NCBI RefSeq assembly: GCF_019603315.1
Contig: NZ_CP080649.1
Coordinates: 387,501 to 451,500, forward strand
DNA from: Ruficoccus sp. ZRK36
Lineage (GTDB): Bacteria; Verrucomicrobiota; Verrucomicrobiia; Opitutales; Cerasicoccaceae
Reading direction: 5' to 3'
DNA length: 64,000 nucleotides
Shown in pieces: positions 1-9,890 of the stretch; positions within the stretch are counted from its first letter, which is position 1; each line of letters begins with the position of its first letter. A program made the position numbers and the translations under genes. The notes below the pieces were generated by a model. That model searched no databases. It was not told the DNA's origin and was given only the letters and a program-made list of their open reading frames with translations.

Positions 1-2
1 TG

Positions 3-554
3 ACCGCGCTACTGGCCGTCCCGGCCTTTGGCATGAACGTCCTCAACTCGCTCGCCGAAACCGATCGCTATGCCTACTTCGCCGTGCCGATGGCCTTCGC
101 CTTCTACACGCTGGTCAACATCAAGATCCTCCGCAGCGTCGTCACGGCAAAGGAAGTTAACTGGGACATCCTCTGCGGCGCGATCAGCGTGTACCTGCTA
201 CTGGGGATGAACTGGACGCTGATCTATACCTTTATAGATATGTTCGATGCCAACGCCTTCAGCATCCATAGCTCACTCGCTCCCGAGGAAAGCGTGATCG
301 GCAACCGCGACTATTTCTTTTTCAGCTTCGTCACACTAACCACCCTCGGCTACGGCGACATCGTCCCACTGACCGTGCCCGCCCGTGTCTTTGCCGTCCT
401 GGAGGCGATCACCGGGCAGCTCTACATCGCCGTCATCATCGGTAAGATCATTTCTGTCTCGCCCCTACGCAATGTCATGCCCGCCCCCATGGAGCGGCAT
501 AACAAATTCCATAAGACCGACGAGCACACCAACACCCCGACCGACGCCTCATGA
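3..554 (+). CDS. Two-TM potassium channel family protein (5' end outside window)
   Basis: The reading frame is open to the left edge (first full codon at base 3), so the true start probably lies upstream; the first ATG in the window is at 33. The protein has hydrophobic segments near its start and around the pore helix, and carries the K+ selectivity filter TLGYGD following a FFFSFVTLT pore helix, then a second hydrophobic segment. This is the layout of the Ion_trans_2 (KcsA-like) family of inner-membrane potassium channels. The C-terminal tail is short and polar, with no visible RCK or cyclic-nucleotide domain. Its TGA overlaps the ATG of the next gene (ATGA), so the two are probably translationally coupled. 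Function as a K+ channel is inferred from the filter. Confidence 0.85.
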   Translation, partial: TALLAVPAFGMNVLNSLAETDRYAYFAVPMAFAFYTLVNIKILRSVVTAKEVNWDILCGAISVYLLLGMNWTLIYTFIDMFDANAFSIHSSLAPEESVIGNRDYFFFSFVTLTTLGYGDIVPLTVPARVFAVLEAITGQLYIAVIIGKIISVSPLRNVMPAPMERHNKFHKTDEHTNTPTDAS

Positions 555-1867
555 AACGACTCCCTAAAGGTGCGCTGTCCTGGGCGCTCTACGACTGGGC
601 CAATACCGGCTACGCTATGATCGGCCTGGCGCTGATCTTTCCGCGCCTTTATAAAACGTACTGGGGCAGCGGCCTGAGCGACGCCGACCAGACGTTCTGG
701 TTTACGCTGACGGTCGGCGTGGCCAGCTTCTGCGTCTTCGTACTCGCCCCCATTCTGGGAAGTGTGGCCGAGCTGGGCGGCATCCGTAAAAAGCTCCTCC
801 TGCGCTTTGCCACGGTCGGGATGGTGGCCTGCGCCGGGATGTACCTGATCGGCGAGGGCGACTATGTGCTGGCAACCCTTGTGTATCTAGTGGGCACGGT
901 CTGCTTTTACAGCGGAAATATTTTCTTCGACTCGATGCTGGACCGCGTTTCCACCGTCGAGAACCGGCACACGATCAGCGGACTGGGTTTCTCCTTCGGA
1001 TACGCGGCGGGCTTTGCCATCCTCCTGATGATTTTCGGGGTGACGACTTTTTATGAAAAGCTCGGCTTTTCAAATGTCGGCGATGCGAGTCGCTTCCTGT
1101 TTGTGCTGGCTGCCCTGTGGTGGGCGGTCTTCACCCTGCCGCTTGCCCTGTGCTTTCATGAGGAGCGCAAACACAACCCGCACAACCTCAAGCGGACGGC
1201 CGCCCTCGGACTGAAGGAGGCCTGGGCGACGCTCAAGGACATCATCCGCAACCGGAACATCCTCTGGTTTCTGATCGCCTATCAGTGCTACATCGACGGG
1301 GTGAACACCATCATCACCACCGCTGCCAACTACGGCAGCACCATCGGGTTTACCCAGAACCAGATCTACGCCGCCTTTTTCCTCGTGCAGATCGCAGGCG
1401 TGCCCTGCGCCCTTCTCTTTGGGGTGCTCGGCCAGAGGATAGGGCCGCGAAAGATGATCTTTGTCGCTATCCTGATCTATCTCGGGGTGAGCTTTTTCGG
1501 GGCATTTATCGACACCACGCCGATGGTCATCTTCGGGTTCAGTGTTTCGGAAATCTACATCCTGGCGGTGTTGATCGGGATGTGCCAGGGCGGCATCCAG
1601 GCACTGAGCCGCAGCTACTTCCTGAGCCTTGTCCCCCCGGACAAGGCGGTGGCGTACTTCGGGTTCTACTCCATGATCGGTAAAAGCGCGGCCATCCTTG
1701 GGCCGATGCTAATGGCGCTTTCGGCCCTGATTTTCAACAACCCGGAGCATCCGGTCCTGAGCACCCGCATCGGCATGGGCATGATTTCGATCCTGTTTTT
1801 CCTCGGAGCGGGCTTCCTCGCCATTGCCGGGCGCCGGTCAAAAGCTGCGGCATCCCAGCCTCTCTGA
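551..1867 (+). CDS. MFS transporter, UMF1 (Atg22-like) family
   Basis: A 438-residue polytopic inner-membrane protein with about 12 hydrophobic segments. The N-terminus LSWALYDWANTGYA (about residues 9-22) is the signature of the UMF1 family within the major facilitator superfamily, related to the yeast vacuolar effluxer Atg22. The bacterial members are mostly uncharacterised transporters, so the substrate cannot be named. The ATG overlaps the stop of the preceding channel gene by 4 bases. Length is normal for the family and the frame is intact. Confidence in the family is high; nothing in the context fixes the substrate. Confidence 0.88.
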   Translation: MKRLPKGALSWALYDWANTGYAMIGLALIFPRLYKTYWGSGLSDADQTFWFTLTVGVASFCVFVLAPILGSVAELGGIRKKLLLRFATVGMVACAGMYLIGEGDYVLATLVYLVGTVCFYSGNIFFDSMLDRVSTVENRHTISGLGFSFGYAAGFAILLMIFGVTTFYEKLGFSNVGDASRFLFVLAALWWAVFTLPLALCFHEERKHNPHNLKRTAALGLKEAWATLKDIIRNRNILWFLIAYQCYIDGVNTIITTAANYGSTIGFTQNQIYAAFFLVQIAGVPCALLFGVLGQRIGPRKMIFVAILIYLGVSFFGAFIDTTPMVIFGFSVSEIYILAVLIGMCQGGIQALSRSYFLSLVPPDKAVAYFGFYSMIGKSAAILGPMLMALSALIFNNPEHPVLSTRIGMGMISILFFLGAGFLAIAGRRSKAAASQPL

Positions 1868-1895
1868 TACCCGACCAGCAAGGGCTTTGAAAAGA

Positions 1896-2753
1896 TCAGC
1901 CCAGCTCGAACGTCGTGACGCCGTAGATATTCTCCCAGGGCAGTGCCGGAGCCTCACCGAGGTACATGCGCGCACACCCGAAGACCTCCTTCAGGCCGTG
2001 ACGCTCAGCCAGGGCGAGCGCGGCGGGATTGTTCTCAGGCGTATCGAGATAGACCGGGTACCCGCTGGCCCTGTCCGCCAATGCACGGTAAAGGTCATCC
2101 GCAATCTCTGAGGTCTCGGCAAAGAGCGGCCCGATCTTATAGCCCTCCCGGCACGGACGCACTACGCCGTACCCCGTGAGCCTCCCCTCACTCACCGCAC
2201 CGAGAGCCAGACCGCCCGCGGGCTTGATCCAGCGCTCAAGAAATCTGCGGCGGGAAAACCCGAAGTGCCGAAAATCGCAGGCTTCCACCTCGCTGAAGGG
2301 CACGCGCGACAGTTCGCTCAAATATCCGGCGGGCGTCGCCGCTTGCCCAATCCCGGCCATGCGCAGATTTCGGTGCGAAAAGACAAAACCGTAGCGGGCA
2401 TACGCCTCCTGAGCCGCGAAAACTCCGTCGATCCCGACCGGTGCCGACGGCTTCAGGCGCTTTCTGGCACTCTCCAGCAGAGCGCCACCCAGATGGGGAA
2501 AACCAATGCCCTCGTGACGCCGCCCCGGCTCGACGATAAAGAAACCGACAAAGCCGTAGTCACCGTCGTAGGAGACCATCGAGCCACACCCGACCATGCG
2601 ACCATCGGCTTCGGCGGCGAGAAAGCCCTCAGGATCTGTCTCCCAGAACACATCGGCATCCCGCAGACCGGGGTTCCAGCCCTCACGGGCTGCCCACTCC
2701 ACAGCAGTCTCGAGCTCGTCGCGGAGCATGGGCCGTACCGTCAGCTTATCCAT
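1896..2753 (-). CDS. GNAT family N-acetyltransferase (two-domain)
   Basis: A 285-residue cytoplasmic protein. The first 140 residues carry a GNAT fold, with the acetyl-CoA loop recognisable as VEPGRRHEGIG preceded by the beta-strand GFVGFFIV. Residues from about 165 to the end look like the second acetyltransferase-like domain found in YitH-type GNAT proteins (Acetyltransf_18). Substrate unknown. It converges on the UMF1 gene and lies 65 bp downstream of the PLP enzyme on the same strand, so it may be the last gene of that transcript. The ATG start follows a short leader. Confidence 0.8.
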   Translation of the reverse strand: MDKLTVRPMLRDELETAVEWAAREGWNPGLRDADVFWETDPEGFLAAEADGRMVGCGSMVSYDGDYGFVGFFIVEPGRRHEGIGFPHLGGALLESARKRLKPSAPVGIDGVFAAQEAYARYGFVFSHRNLRMAGIGQAATPAGYLSELSRVPFSEVEACDFRHFGFSRRRFLERWIKPAGGLALGAVSEGRLTGYGVVRPCREGYKIGPLFAETSEIADDLYRALADRASGYPVYLDTPENNPAALALAERHGLKEVFGCARMYLGEAPALPWENIYGVTTFELG

Positions 2754-2818
2754 GCCGGGAATCTAGCCCCGGTCTCCACCGACGGCAAGGCCCTTGGCGA
2801 ATCAAAAAAGCAGACGAC

Positions 2819-4300
2819 TTACAGTCCCAGAGCCTCGATAATTTCCTCGACCGGCTCAGTCCCGACGGACAGGCGGATCAGCTCGGGGTTCAGACCGCGA
2901 GCCTGCAGGTGACTGCGCCCCTCGGGCGTACTGACCAGATCGTAATGGGCCAGATACAGGAAGGGGCACATCATGGTGTAGCTGGTGCCAAAGCTCGGCC
3001 CCTTAACTACGCGCGCATGGTCATAAAAGTCCGCCAGAGGCCCGCTGAGATCAAAGGTCAGGATCGCACCGACTGAGGTATCGCTGCGGGCGATACGGCG
3101 GAAGTTCGCCGCCGATTTCCCCTCCAGCGGGGTAAAGAGCTTGGCCACTGCCGCCGAGCGGGAAAGGTGCTCAGCCAGAGCGAGGGCGTTGGCGTTGACT
3201 TGCGCAGCCACAGCAGGCATGTCCCCGATCTGCACGGCCAGCCGCGCGACGTCACCGGCATAGGGGGTCTCACACTCGACCGCTGCGCAGGCGCTCAACT
3301 CGTCATAAAAAGGGGACTCGGGGTTCAGGGCGAGCACGCCACTCATGACATCGCCCTCATGCGCGGCATACTTGGTCAGGCTCGTCACCAGCATGTCTGT
3401 ATGCGGCAGCAGGTCGACATTGACCAGTCCGGCCAGACTCGGATCGTAGATGCGGATCACCCCGTGCTTTTCACAGAGCTCACCCAGCCGATCCACATCG
3501 AGCGTGTGCACAAGCGGATTCGTCGGCAGCTCGGTCACGACTCCCGCCAACCGGTCCCCGTGCTCGGCAAAAATTTTCTCAATCGCCGCCCCGTCAAAAA
3601 CATCCGTCTGCACGATGACGTCCTCGTCCGGCCCGAGAAATTTCTCCAAGATCTTCATCGTGTCCAGGTAGAGCCAGCCGAGCTGGAGGTAGAGCCTGCG
3701 GCCACGCGGGGCCTGCACCTTTCGGGCTGCCTTGAGCGCCGCGTAAAAGGCGTTCATGCCGCTGCTGCACAGGTGCAGAGAAGGCGTGGGCAGATACTCC
3801 TGTAGTGTGGTGAGAACGGTTTCCTGAGCCCCGGCATCCTGGCGTACTTCAGGCTGAATCTTGTCGAGCAGACCTTCCTGCCGCAAGTACGCCTCGGACT
3901 GACGGGAGGAAATACTCGTCCCGGTGTGCTGGAGAAAGGCCTTGGCGGCATCGCAAGCGACGGGCGTATCCGGGAAGTGGATCAGGACAAAATCACCCTC
4001 CGGCACGATGGCAAACTCTGGCAGCTTCATCCAGGTGGCCATCTCGCGGGCAGACTGCTCGGAGGCGACCGCATAGACCGCTCGCCCGGCCAGCCCATGC
4101 TTTTTCGCCCCCTGTGCCGCGGCCTGCAGCACATAGTCGTGGAAGACAAAACGCGGGTACGCGAACTTGACCTCGGCCAGTGTCTCGGGGCGTTTTTCCT
4201 CGTAGCCCATGACGTCGCGCATCGTGGGCAGGCTCACGCAGACGGCGTGAACGCTGTCGGGGACGGGCTTACCGAGGGGATGGTGGGTCAGGTTGGACAC
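2819..4300 (-). CDS. Cys/Met-metabolism PLP-dependent enzyme (cystathionine gamma-synthase-like)
   Basis: A 493-residue fold-type I PLP enzyme. The SLTKYAAHEGD motif holds the predicted Schiff-base lysine (K310), and YDPSLAG contains the aspartate that would bind the pyridine nitrogen. These mark the trans-sulfuration (Cys_Met_Meta_PP) family, which makes cystathionine or homocysteine from activated homoserine, or cleaves such thioethers. About 160 residues precede the conserved core; similar long N-terminal extensions are known in fungal-type cystathionine gamma-synthases. The exact reaction is not settled by sequence. The chosen start is a GTG at 4300. The 186-bp leader to its right holds a GCGGAA-type hairpin and no riboswitch I could recognise. 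Confidence 0.8.
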   Translation of the reverse strand: MSNLTHHPLGKPVPDSVHAVCVSLPTMRDVMGYEEKRPETLAEVKFAYPRFVFHDYVLQAAAQGAKKHGLAGRAVYAVASEQSAREMATWMKLPEFAIVPEGDFVLIHFPDTPVACDAAKAFLQHTGTSISSRQSEAYLRQEGLLDKIQPEVRQDAGAQETVLTTLQEYLPTPSLHLCSSGMNAFYAALKAARKVQAPRGRRLYLQLGWLYLDTMKILEKFLGPDEDVIVQTDVFDGAAIEKIFAEHGDRLAGVVTELPTNPLVHTLDVDRLGELCEKHGVIRIYDPSLAGLVNVDLLPHTDMLVTSLTKYAAHEGDVMSGVLALNPESPFYDELSACAAVECETPYAGDVARLAVQIGDMPAVAAQVNANALALAEHLSRSAAVAKLFTPLEGKSAANFRRIARSDTSVGAILTFDLSGPLADFYDHARVVKGPSFGTSYTMMCPFLYLAHYDLVSTPEGRSHLQARGLNPELIRLSVGTEPVEEIIEALGL

Positions 4301-4486
4301 GGGCTGGGAAGGGTTTTGGAAACGCAGACAGCGGAAACTCGTTCCGCCGCCGTATAGTTAGTTTATCTATGCAAGATAGTATAGAATAGAGAAACAGCGT
4401 AGGAAAAAGCCAGCCCGATGCGAGCCACAGCAGCACTTTTTTATCCGAAATACAGAGGCGGAAGCGGATAGATGTTGCCCGCACTT
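4301..4486 (-). promoter_or_regulatory. Leader/promoter region of the PLP enzyme gene
   Basis: An AT-richer stretch between the beta-helix gene and the PLP gene. On the minus strand it has TATACT- and TATACG-like -10 candidates, then a hairpin with arms GCGGAA and TTCCGC about 50 bp before the start codon. No SAM riboswitch consensus was recognised by eye. Promoter assignment is tentative. Confidence 0.3.
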
Positions 4487-6205
4487 TTACTTTTTATCGG
4501 TAAAGCCCGAGTCCTTTTCAGGCGCGGACGGCAAAGTCTCGAAAGGATCGGGCACAGTCGGCCCGTGCGCGTCGCTGGTATTTGCCTGCGGCAGATAGGA
4601 CTCGCGCGCCGCCGCCATTTCACCCTCGGCCAATTCGCGCACGGGCCACGTCTTCTGCTGATACCAGATACTCTCGCCCAGCGGAATAAACTCGAAGCTG
4701 GCCGGGTCGTTAAACATCGGGTCGCCCCAGGCCGAGTCCAGGTCCTGCCCACTCACCGCCTGCCAACCGGCGAAGTCGAGCGACGGCCGCCCCCGGTCGC
4801 CTGCCTTATCCGGGATAATATCCGCAAAAATAAACGGCTCATCCGAACCCCAGTAAAGATTACCCGAAATCTCCCCCAGCACGCCGAGATCGTCGATAGC
4901 CAGCAGCGGTATGTCCGCCTGTGTCGCGGATACGATGCAGTGCTTGAACGACAGCTTCGCCCCATCCATCGCCGCCAGTTGAGCTACATATACACCGGAT
5001 TCCCGACCACCGTTTCCTGTAAAGATCGACCACATCGCAGTGCAGTCCGAGCCCATCGCCATAAGCCCGCCCGAGGAGTTAGCGGCGACGATAGTTTCCT
5101 TTAGAGTGACGTTCTTATCGTGGTAAAAAACCGCGCCAAGCCGGTTGTTGAGCAGCTTGCTGCTGCGCAGGCTCACCGTATCGGCATAGTACGCGCCCAG
5201 CCCGGCCCCCAGATTATCCGCTGCCTGAAAATTGCGCAGACTGAGTTCCTTGACCGACTGGCACTGCATGCCAAAGGCGTCAGCAGACATCATGTCCACG
5301 CCCGTGCGATAGCCATTGTTCGAAGTGGCCCCGCCGATCACGTCCATCGCGGCGACGTTGGCGGCTTTGATGCCCTCCTTGCCGTTGCGCAGGGCGTCGG
5401 CGTTGATGAGCTTCAGCTCGGTAATGTCCTCAAAACGATAGCCCGAAATGTGCTGATGTTCGCTGGTGGCGTGCTCGACACGCACCCGGCGGCAATCTTT
5501 CACAAGCACGCCAATCCCGCCGCCTTGCCGCAGGTACAGCCCGGAAAGCGTAACCGTATCCAAATCTCGAATACGCAAAATGCCGCCCGGAACTTCCGTC
5601 GCCACCTCGACCAGCCCGTCGGCCACCGTGGCATTCTCAGGCTGAATCATCTGCACCTGGTAACCTTCGAAGGGAGAGCCCTCTTGCACGACCCGGAACT
5701 GGCCCTGCCGCAGCCTGCGGTCCGCACGCACTTGCTCAACCCGCACGCTCTGCACGTACAGGCCGACCACACGTTCGCCCGCAGGGAAATCCATCTGAAA
5801 ATAACCGCTGTCACCGACCTCCCAGCCGTCCACTACCCGACTGCCGCAGAGGATGGCGCGTCCCGGCTCCTCCGCCTCGATACTGATCGGTGCATACTCG
5901 TTTCCGGGCAACCCCTGCAATGAAAACTCCCCACGGTACATCCCCGGCCCAACGAGCACGCGCACGCTTTTTCCGGACTCGGCCTCCTGCACGGCACGGT
6001 CCAGCGCTGGCTGGAGCGCCGCATAATCCGCCTCAGCCTTTTCGAGGGACACGGTCAGCGTCAGCTCATAGTCCTCCGGCCACGGCTCGGGCGGCTGAGC
6101 CGCGTGCGCAAACGCCGCACACAGCATGGTCAGACTGACCAGCAGGAGCGCATGTTTAGCCAGGCGGCACACGCGCCGTGAGAAACGGTGAGAAAAGCAG
6201 GACAC
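4487..6205 (-). CDS. Secreted right-handed parallel beta-helix protein
   Basis: A 572-residue protein. The N-terminus has basic residues followed by a hydrophobic stretch ending LCAAFAHAAQ, a good Sec signal peptide with cleavage near AHA-A, so it is exported. The mature part has the repeated short strands and Asn/Gly turns of a pectate-lyase-type beta helix (for example LNNRLGAVFYHDKNVTL and SGLYLRQGGGIGV, about residues 200-400), as in the beta_helix and NosD-like families that bind or cleave polysaccharides. No catalytic residues could be assigned. A second, unrelated beta-helix lipoprotein lies at 17-19 kb. The C-terminal 80 residues are polar and proline-rich. Confidence 0.75.
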   Translation of the reverse strand: MSCFSHRFSRRVCRLAKHALLLVSLTMLCAAFAHAAQPPEPWPEDYELTLTVSLEKAEADYAALQPALDRAVQEAESGKSVRVLVGPGMYRGEFSLQGLPGNEYAPISIEAEEPGRAILCGSRVVDGWEVGDSGYFQMDFPAGERVVGLYVQSVRVEQVRADRRLRQGQFRVVQEGSPFEGYQVQMIQPENATVADGLVEVATEVPGGILRIRDLDTVTLSGLYLRQGGGIGVLVKDCRRVRVEHATSEHQHISGYRFEDITELKLINADALRNGKEGIKAANVAAMDVIGGATSNNGYRTGVDMMSADAFGMQCQSVKELSLRNFQAADNLGAGLGAYYADTVSLRSSKLLNNRLGAVFYHDKNVTLKETIVAANSSGGLMAMGSDCTAMWSIFTGNGGRESGVYVAQLAAMDGAKLSFKHCIVSATQADIPLLAIDDLGVLGEISGNLYWGSDEPFIFADIIPDKAGDRGRPSLDFAGWQAVSGQDLDSAWGDPMFNDPASFEFIPLGESIWYQQKTWPVRELAEGEMAAARESYLPQANTSDAHGPTVPDPFETLPSAPEKDSGFTDKK

Positions 6206-6282
6206 AGCCCTACCCTACAACACATCCGAGCCACGAATCACGCCCAAAGCAACGGTACTCACAAAAGGGCCGCCGAACGCGC

Positions 6283-7545
6283 CTACTCGTCCACTTCGTT
6301 TTGGAATATCTGGTCGAGCGTCTGGCGTTGGCGGATGAGCCGCACGGTGCCCTTGAGCCCGACAAGCACCTCCGGCGCTTCAGGGAAAGAGTTGTAGTTC
6401 TTCGCCGTCATAGCTGCGCAATATGCGCCCGCCCCCTCGACCACGCAGAGGTCGCCGGGCAGTGTCTCGGGCAGTGTGCGGGGCTGGAGAGCCTCCGGAT
6501 CGTCGCTGCCCGTGGTCAGGATGTCCCCCGACTCGCAGCAGTGGCCGACCACGAGATAGTCCTGCTCAGGGCCAGCGGCACGCTCCTGCGCCGGGACGAT
6601 GACGATCGGATGCTGCGCCGCGTAGAGCGAGGGCCGCAGGATCTCCGTCATCCCGGAGTCGAGCTTGAGGAAGTTCATGCCGTCGGGGCCGCCGGTGCGG
6701 ACCACGTCGCGGACCGTCGCCAGCAGTGCCCCGGCATTAGCCATCAGGAACGTGCCGGGCTCGATCTCGAGCTTGAGCTTGCGGCCGGTTTCCTCCGCCA
6801 GCTTTTCAAACGCGGCCTTCACCGGTGCGCCGATCACCTGGAGGTCGGTAGCCTTTTCGGTCGCCATGCGGGCCACCTTGTAGCCGCCCCCGAGGTTGAG
6901 GGTCACGACATCGGGGAAACGCTTGACCGTCTCCAGGCTCATCAGCGCTACGCGCTCCCATACCTCCGGGTCGCTGCCCGACCCGATGTGCGTGTGGATG
7001 CGGATCACGCTCAGCCCGTACTTGGCGATGATCTTCTCGGCCTCGCCCAGCCACTCGTGCCAGATCCCGAAGCTCGAATTCGGGCCGCCGACGTTGGTCT
7101 TACCGGTACCACCGGAGCCGAGACCGGGGTTCACGCGCAGGCCACAGCGGCAGCCGGGGAAGAGCTGCCCGAAGCGCTCGAGCTGAGCCAGTGAGCAGGC
7201 GTTGAAGCGGATGCCGTGCTTGTAGAGCGGCGCAAAGTCTTCCGGGAACTCCTGCGTGCTGAGCGAAATGTGCTCGGCGGGGATGCCCGCGTGCAGCGCG
7301 CGGCGCACCTCGAAGCCGCTGGAGGCATCGATGTGCAGCCCGAGCCGGTGGAAGACACGCAGGATAGCAGCGTTCGGGGAGGCCTTCATGGCGAAGCGCA
7401 CCGTCAGCCCAAAGGCATTCGGAAAGGCCAGCGCAGCCTCGGCATGGCGCTTGAGCGATGCCTCATCGTACACGTAAACGGGAGTGCCGTAGTCTGCCGC
7501 AATCTGGCGGGCGAGCTCCGGCGTCAAAAACTTCAGGGTCTCCAT
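6283..7545 (-). CDS. lysA: Diaminopimelate decarboxylase
   Basis: A 420-residue fold-type III PLP decarboxylase catalysing the last step of lysine synthesis, meso-diaminopimelate to L-lysine. Visible landmarks are FAMKASPN near residue 52 (PLP lysine), [10 protein letters not shown] (the family HxGS motif), [11 protein letters not shown] (phosphate-binding glycine loop), [16 protein letters not shown] (the active-site cysteine supplied across the dimer) and [16 protein letters not shown] (the family GAY...NYN motif). Length fits the family. Ornithine and arginine decarboxylases share the fold, but CESGD plus the C-terminal GAY motif favours LysA. It stands alone between the beta-helix gene and the FkbH gene. 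Confidence 0.88.
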   Translation of the reverse strand: METLKFLTPELARQIAADYGTPVYVYDEASLKRHAEAALAFPNAFGLTVRFAMKASPNAAILRVFHRLGLHIDASSGFEVRRALHAGIPAEHISLSTQEFPEDFAPLYKHGIRFNACSLAQLERFGQLFPGCRCGLRVNPGLGSGGTGKTNVGGPNSSFGIWHEWLGEAEKIIAKYGLSVIRIHTHIGSGSDPEVWERVALMSLETVKRFPDVVTLNLGGGYKVARMATEKATDLQVIGAPVKAAFEKLAEETGRKLKLEIEPGTFLMANAGALLATVRDVVRTGGPDGMNFLKLDSGMTEILRPSLYAAQHPIVIVPAQERAAGPEQDYLVVGHCCESGDILTTGSDDPEALQPRTLPETLPGDLCVVEGAGAYCAAMTAKNYNSFPEAPEVLVGLKGTVRLIRQRQTLDQIFQNEVDE

Positions 7546-7606
7546 GACTACCCCGGAAAATGAACCACCCGCCGAAAAAACGAAAGCACAATCGGGAGGC
7601 GTAACT

Positions 7607-7644
7607 GCACAGGACGTTGATGGGACTCTACCAGGACAGAGTCC
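7607..7644. repeat. Dispersed repeat copy A with hairpin
   Basis: Starts GCACAGGACGTTGATGGGAC and ends in a hairpin with arms GGACTCT (7623-7629) and AGAGTCC (7638-7644). The first 27 bases match 16847-16873 with six differences. It lies in the gap between the FkbH gene and lysA. Confidence 0.45.
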
Positions 7645-7653
7645 GAGGAATCA

Positions 7654-9873
7654 TCAGCTTGCAGTAACCACCTCAAAAAGGCCGTCTGGCACGGTGGGGA
7701 GTTCCTGTTTCTGAACCTCGAAGACAAAATGCCGAGGGGCTCCGGCCCGGATCTGCTCAGCGGGATCGAGTCGGGCGGCAAACCCGTAGCGGAAATAAAA
7801 ATCCGCCACCATGGCGTTTTTCTCCGTCGGGATATAGAGGCCGGTCACGCGGGTGACGCCGTTGTCCCGGGCGGCCCGCAAAAGCGTCGCCGCCATGTAG
7901 TCCGCAAGCCCGCGACCAATCACGCGGCAGCTCATTAAAAACGTATCGACCTCCCATACCTTCTCACCCCCCAGCGTGGCCACGACCACACCGACCAGGC
8001 CGCTGTCCCCGTAGGCATCCTTGAGCGAAAAAGCCTGCGTCCACGCCGTGGATGAGGACGCGAAACGCTCCAGCACCTCCATCGAGTGGCGACGCGTGGT
8101 CAGGTTAAACTGGTTGGTCTTGCCCACGAGCTGGGCGACGCGGGCGAGGTTATTTTCGTTAAACGGCCCGTGCGAGACGCGCATGCGCAGCTGGCGCAGA
8201 AAGGCGTTCACATCCGTGGCCGTGGAGGCGAGCTCACGGCGCGTGGCCTCGGCCCGGTAGGCGGCAGCGCGGGTGCGGTCCTCACCCGAAAGGCTAAGCG
8301 CCTCAAACCACCGCCCGCGATCAAGGATCTCGACGTAGCGCGCGGGGTCACTCCCCAGCTCCGGCACGGCGACCTCGGGCAACTCACGGCGCACGCGGGC
8401 GCGCTCCACCGGGCTATCATCGACAAAGACAAAACTCTCCAGCCCGAGGTTCAGCTCCTCAGCGATGCGGCGCAGGTTGGCGGGCTTATCCTCCCAGTTG
8501 GCGACAAAGGCCGCAAAATCGTCCAGCCCGAGCACCATGCCCTCGTGCTGCTCAAAAGGCAGGAGCGCGTCAGCCTCGTTGTTTTTCGAGCAGACGGCCA
8601 GCAGCACGCCGCGCTCCTTCAGCTCGCGGGCGTAGTACTGGAGCATGACAAAGGCTTCTCCATCGGCATGCGGCGGTCCCACACGAATGCCCGCCAGCCC
8701 GTCCTCCCCGATCACACCACCCCAGAGGGTATTGTCCAGATCGAGCACGAGCACTTTTTTGGCAGCACCCATTGCGGCCCTGATAAGGGACTGGCAAGCA
8801 TCGGCGAGCGGCGGCAGCGCGGCCATCGCCGGATGCTGCTTGTGCATCAGCCACTGGCGCGCATCGCTCCACTTACCGGGCGCGGCAGCGGCAAGCGCCT
8901 CCAGATCCATCAGCGTGACGCCCGCCGGAGCTTCACGGCGGAGGGCTTCGTTTAACCCACGCAGGCGACGGATGCGCCCGGCTGGGTCGCTCGCACTGAG
9001 CGCACCGCCAGACTCGGGCACGGGCAGATCAAAGGCGAACTGCAACACCGTGCAGGGGCATCGCTCCAGCAGGAGGCTCCAGAGATTTTTAAAATCATCC
9101 ACCAACTGCGCATCAGCCTCTACGGGCGCTTCCCCCTCTCCGGCAAAAGCCGGTAGCGCAGCATCCCGCCCATGCGTGGCGATCACCGTCACGTTGGGCT
9201 TAAACGCATACAGCCCCGAGTCGGGATCGAGTATCTCCTGCCGCCACGCGCCGTAGGGGCCTTCGTAGACCGTGGGTGCGAAACCATCCCGCACTGCTAC
9301 CATGCGCAGGCAGGCTGCAAAAAACGTCGTCGTGGACGAGCCAACAACCGCGACCTTTAGAGGCTGACCCGGGGCCGGGTGTTTACGGGAGAGCCTTTGA
9401 TAAAAACGATCTGCGCGGGTCCAGAAATCCACATCAGGTATGCCTAGGCGTAAGGCTTGCCGCAGAGACACATAGGCAGCATCCGGCTGCACCAAACGCC
9501 CCTGCACCCGAGCCAGCGCCAGCAGCGCCTCACCGGGCAGCCCGTAGCCGTCGGCCCCGGTAATCACTTCCCACACGGGGAGCGCAAGTGCGTCCTCGCC
9601 CAGATGCTCGCGGATGCAGGCCGTCAACCACAGCCCCATGGGCGTGGGGGCAGACTCCTTGGCCTGCTCGTCCAGCCAGGCGCGGTAAACCTCGTCCCCG
9701 CCGACATCGAGCGCATCAAAAAGCGCCTCGACCAACGGCAGGTCCACCGTCTCTCTCTCCGCGACAACCGGCCAGAGCGCCTTAAACGAGTCCGTCCCCG
9801 GCGCGGCACGCAGCAACGCGGTAAGCGCATCGGCATCGAGCTGGCGCAGGGCGGTTTCGGAGAGGTTTAACAT
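7654..9873 (-). CDS. FkbH-like HAD-IIIC family protein with C-terminal GNAT domain
   Basis: A 739-residue multidomain protein. Residues 1-165 are helical and TPR-like; about 170-365 is an alpha/beta region starting KVAVVGSSTT. At 374-393 lies the HAD motif I VLVLDLDNTLWGGVIGEDG (DxDxT), followed by FVFVDDSPVERARVR as a later HAD motif. The last 150 residues form a GNAT-like domain (GLVGVVVATLGG ... DFYFRYGF). FkbH enzymes dephosphorylate 1,3-bisphosphoglycerate and load a glyceryl unit on an ACP. It is the last gene of the operon, 18 bp after an ACP gene, which fits that job. In polysaccharide clusters related proteins supply acyl decorations, so glyceryl specificity is inferred. Confidence 0.85.
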   Translation of the reverse strand: MLNLSETALRQLDADALTALLRAAPGTDSFKALWPVVAERETVDLPLVEALFDALDVGGDEVYRAWLDEQAKESAPTPMGLWLTACIREHLGEDALALPVWEVITGADGYGLPGEALLALARVQGRLVQPDAAYVSLRQALRLGIPDVDFWTRADRFYQRLSRKHPAPGQPLKVAVVGSSTTTFFAACLRMVAVRDGFAPTVYEGPYGAWRQEILDPDSGLYAFKPNVTVIATHGRDAALPAFAGEGEAPVEADAQLVDDFKNLWSLLLERCPCTVLQFAFDLPVPESGGALSASDPAGRIRRLRGLNEALRREAPAGVTLMDLEALAAAAPGKWSDARQWLMHKQHPAMAALPPLADACQSLIRAAMGAAKKVLVLDLDNTLWGGVIGEDGLAGIRVGPPHADGEAFVMLQYYARELKERGVLLAVCSKNNEADALLPFEQHEGMVLGLDDFAAFVANWEDKPANLRRIAEELNLGLESFVFVDDSPVERARVRRELPEVAVPELGSDPARYVEILDRGRWFEALSLSGEDRTRAAAYRAEATRRELASTATDVNAFLRQLRMRVSHGPFNENNLARVAQLVGKTNQFNLTTRRHSMEVLERFASSSTAWTQAFSLKDAYGDSGLVGVVVATLGGEKVWEVDTFLMSCRVIGRGLADYMAATLLRAARDNGVTRVTGLYIPTEKNAMVADFYFRYGFAARLDPAEQIRAGAPRHFVFEVQKQELPTVPDGLFEVVTAS

Positions 9874-9890
9874 GACGAGCGGTTTCTCTA

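Noticed and set aside
6178-7194. 338-codon plus frame opposite lysA
   Set aside because: LysA motifs are clear on the minus strand; no ribosome site or domain supports the plus frame.
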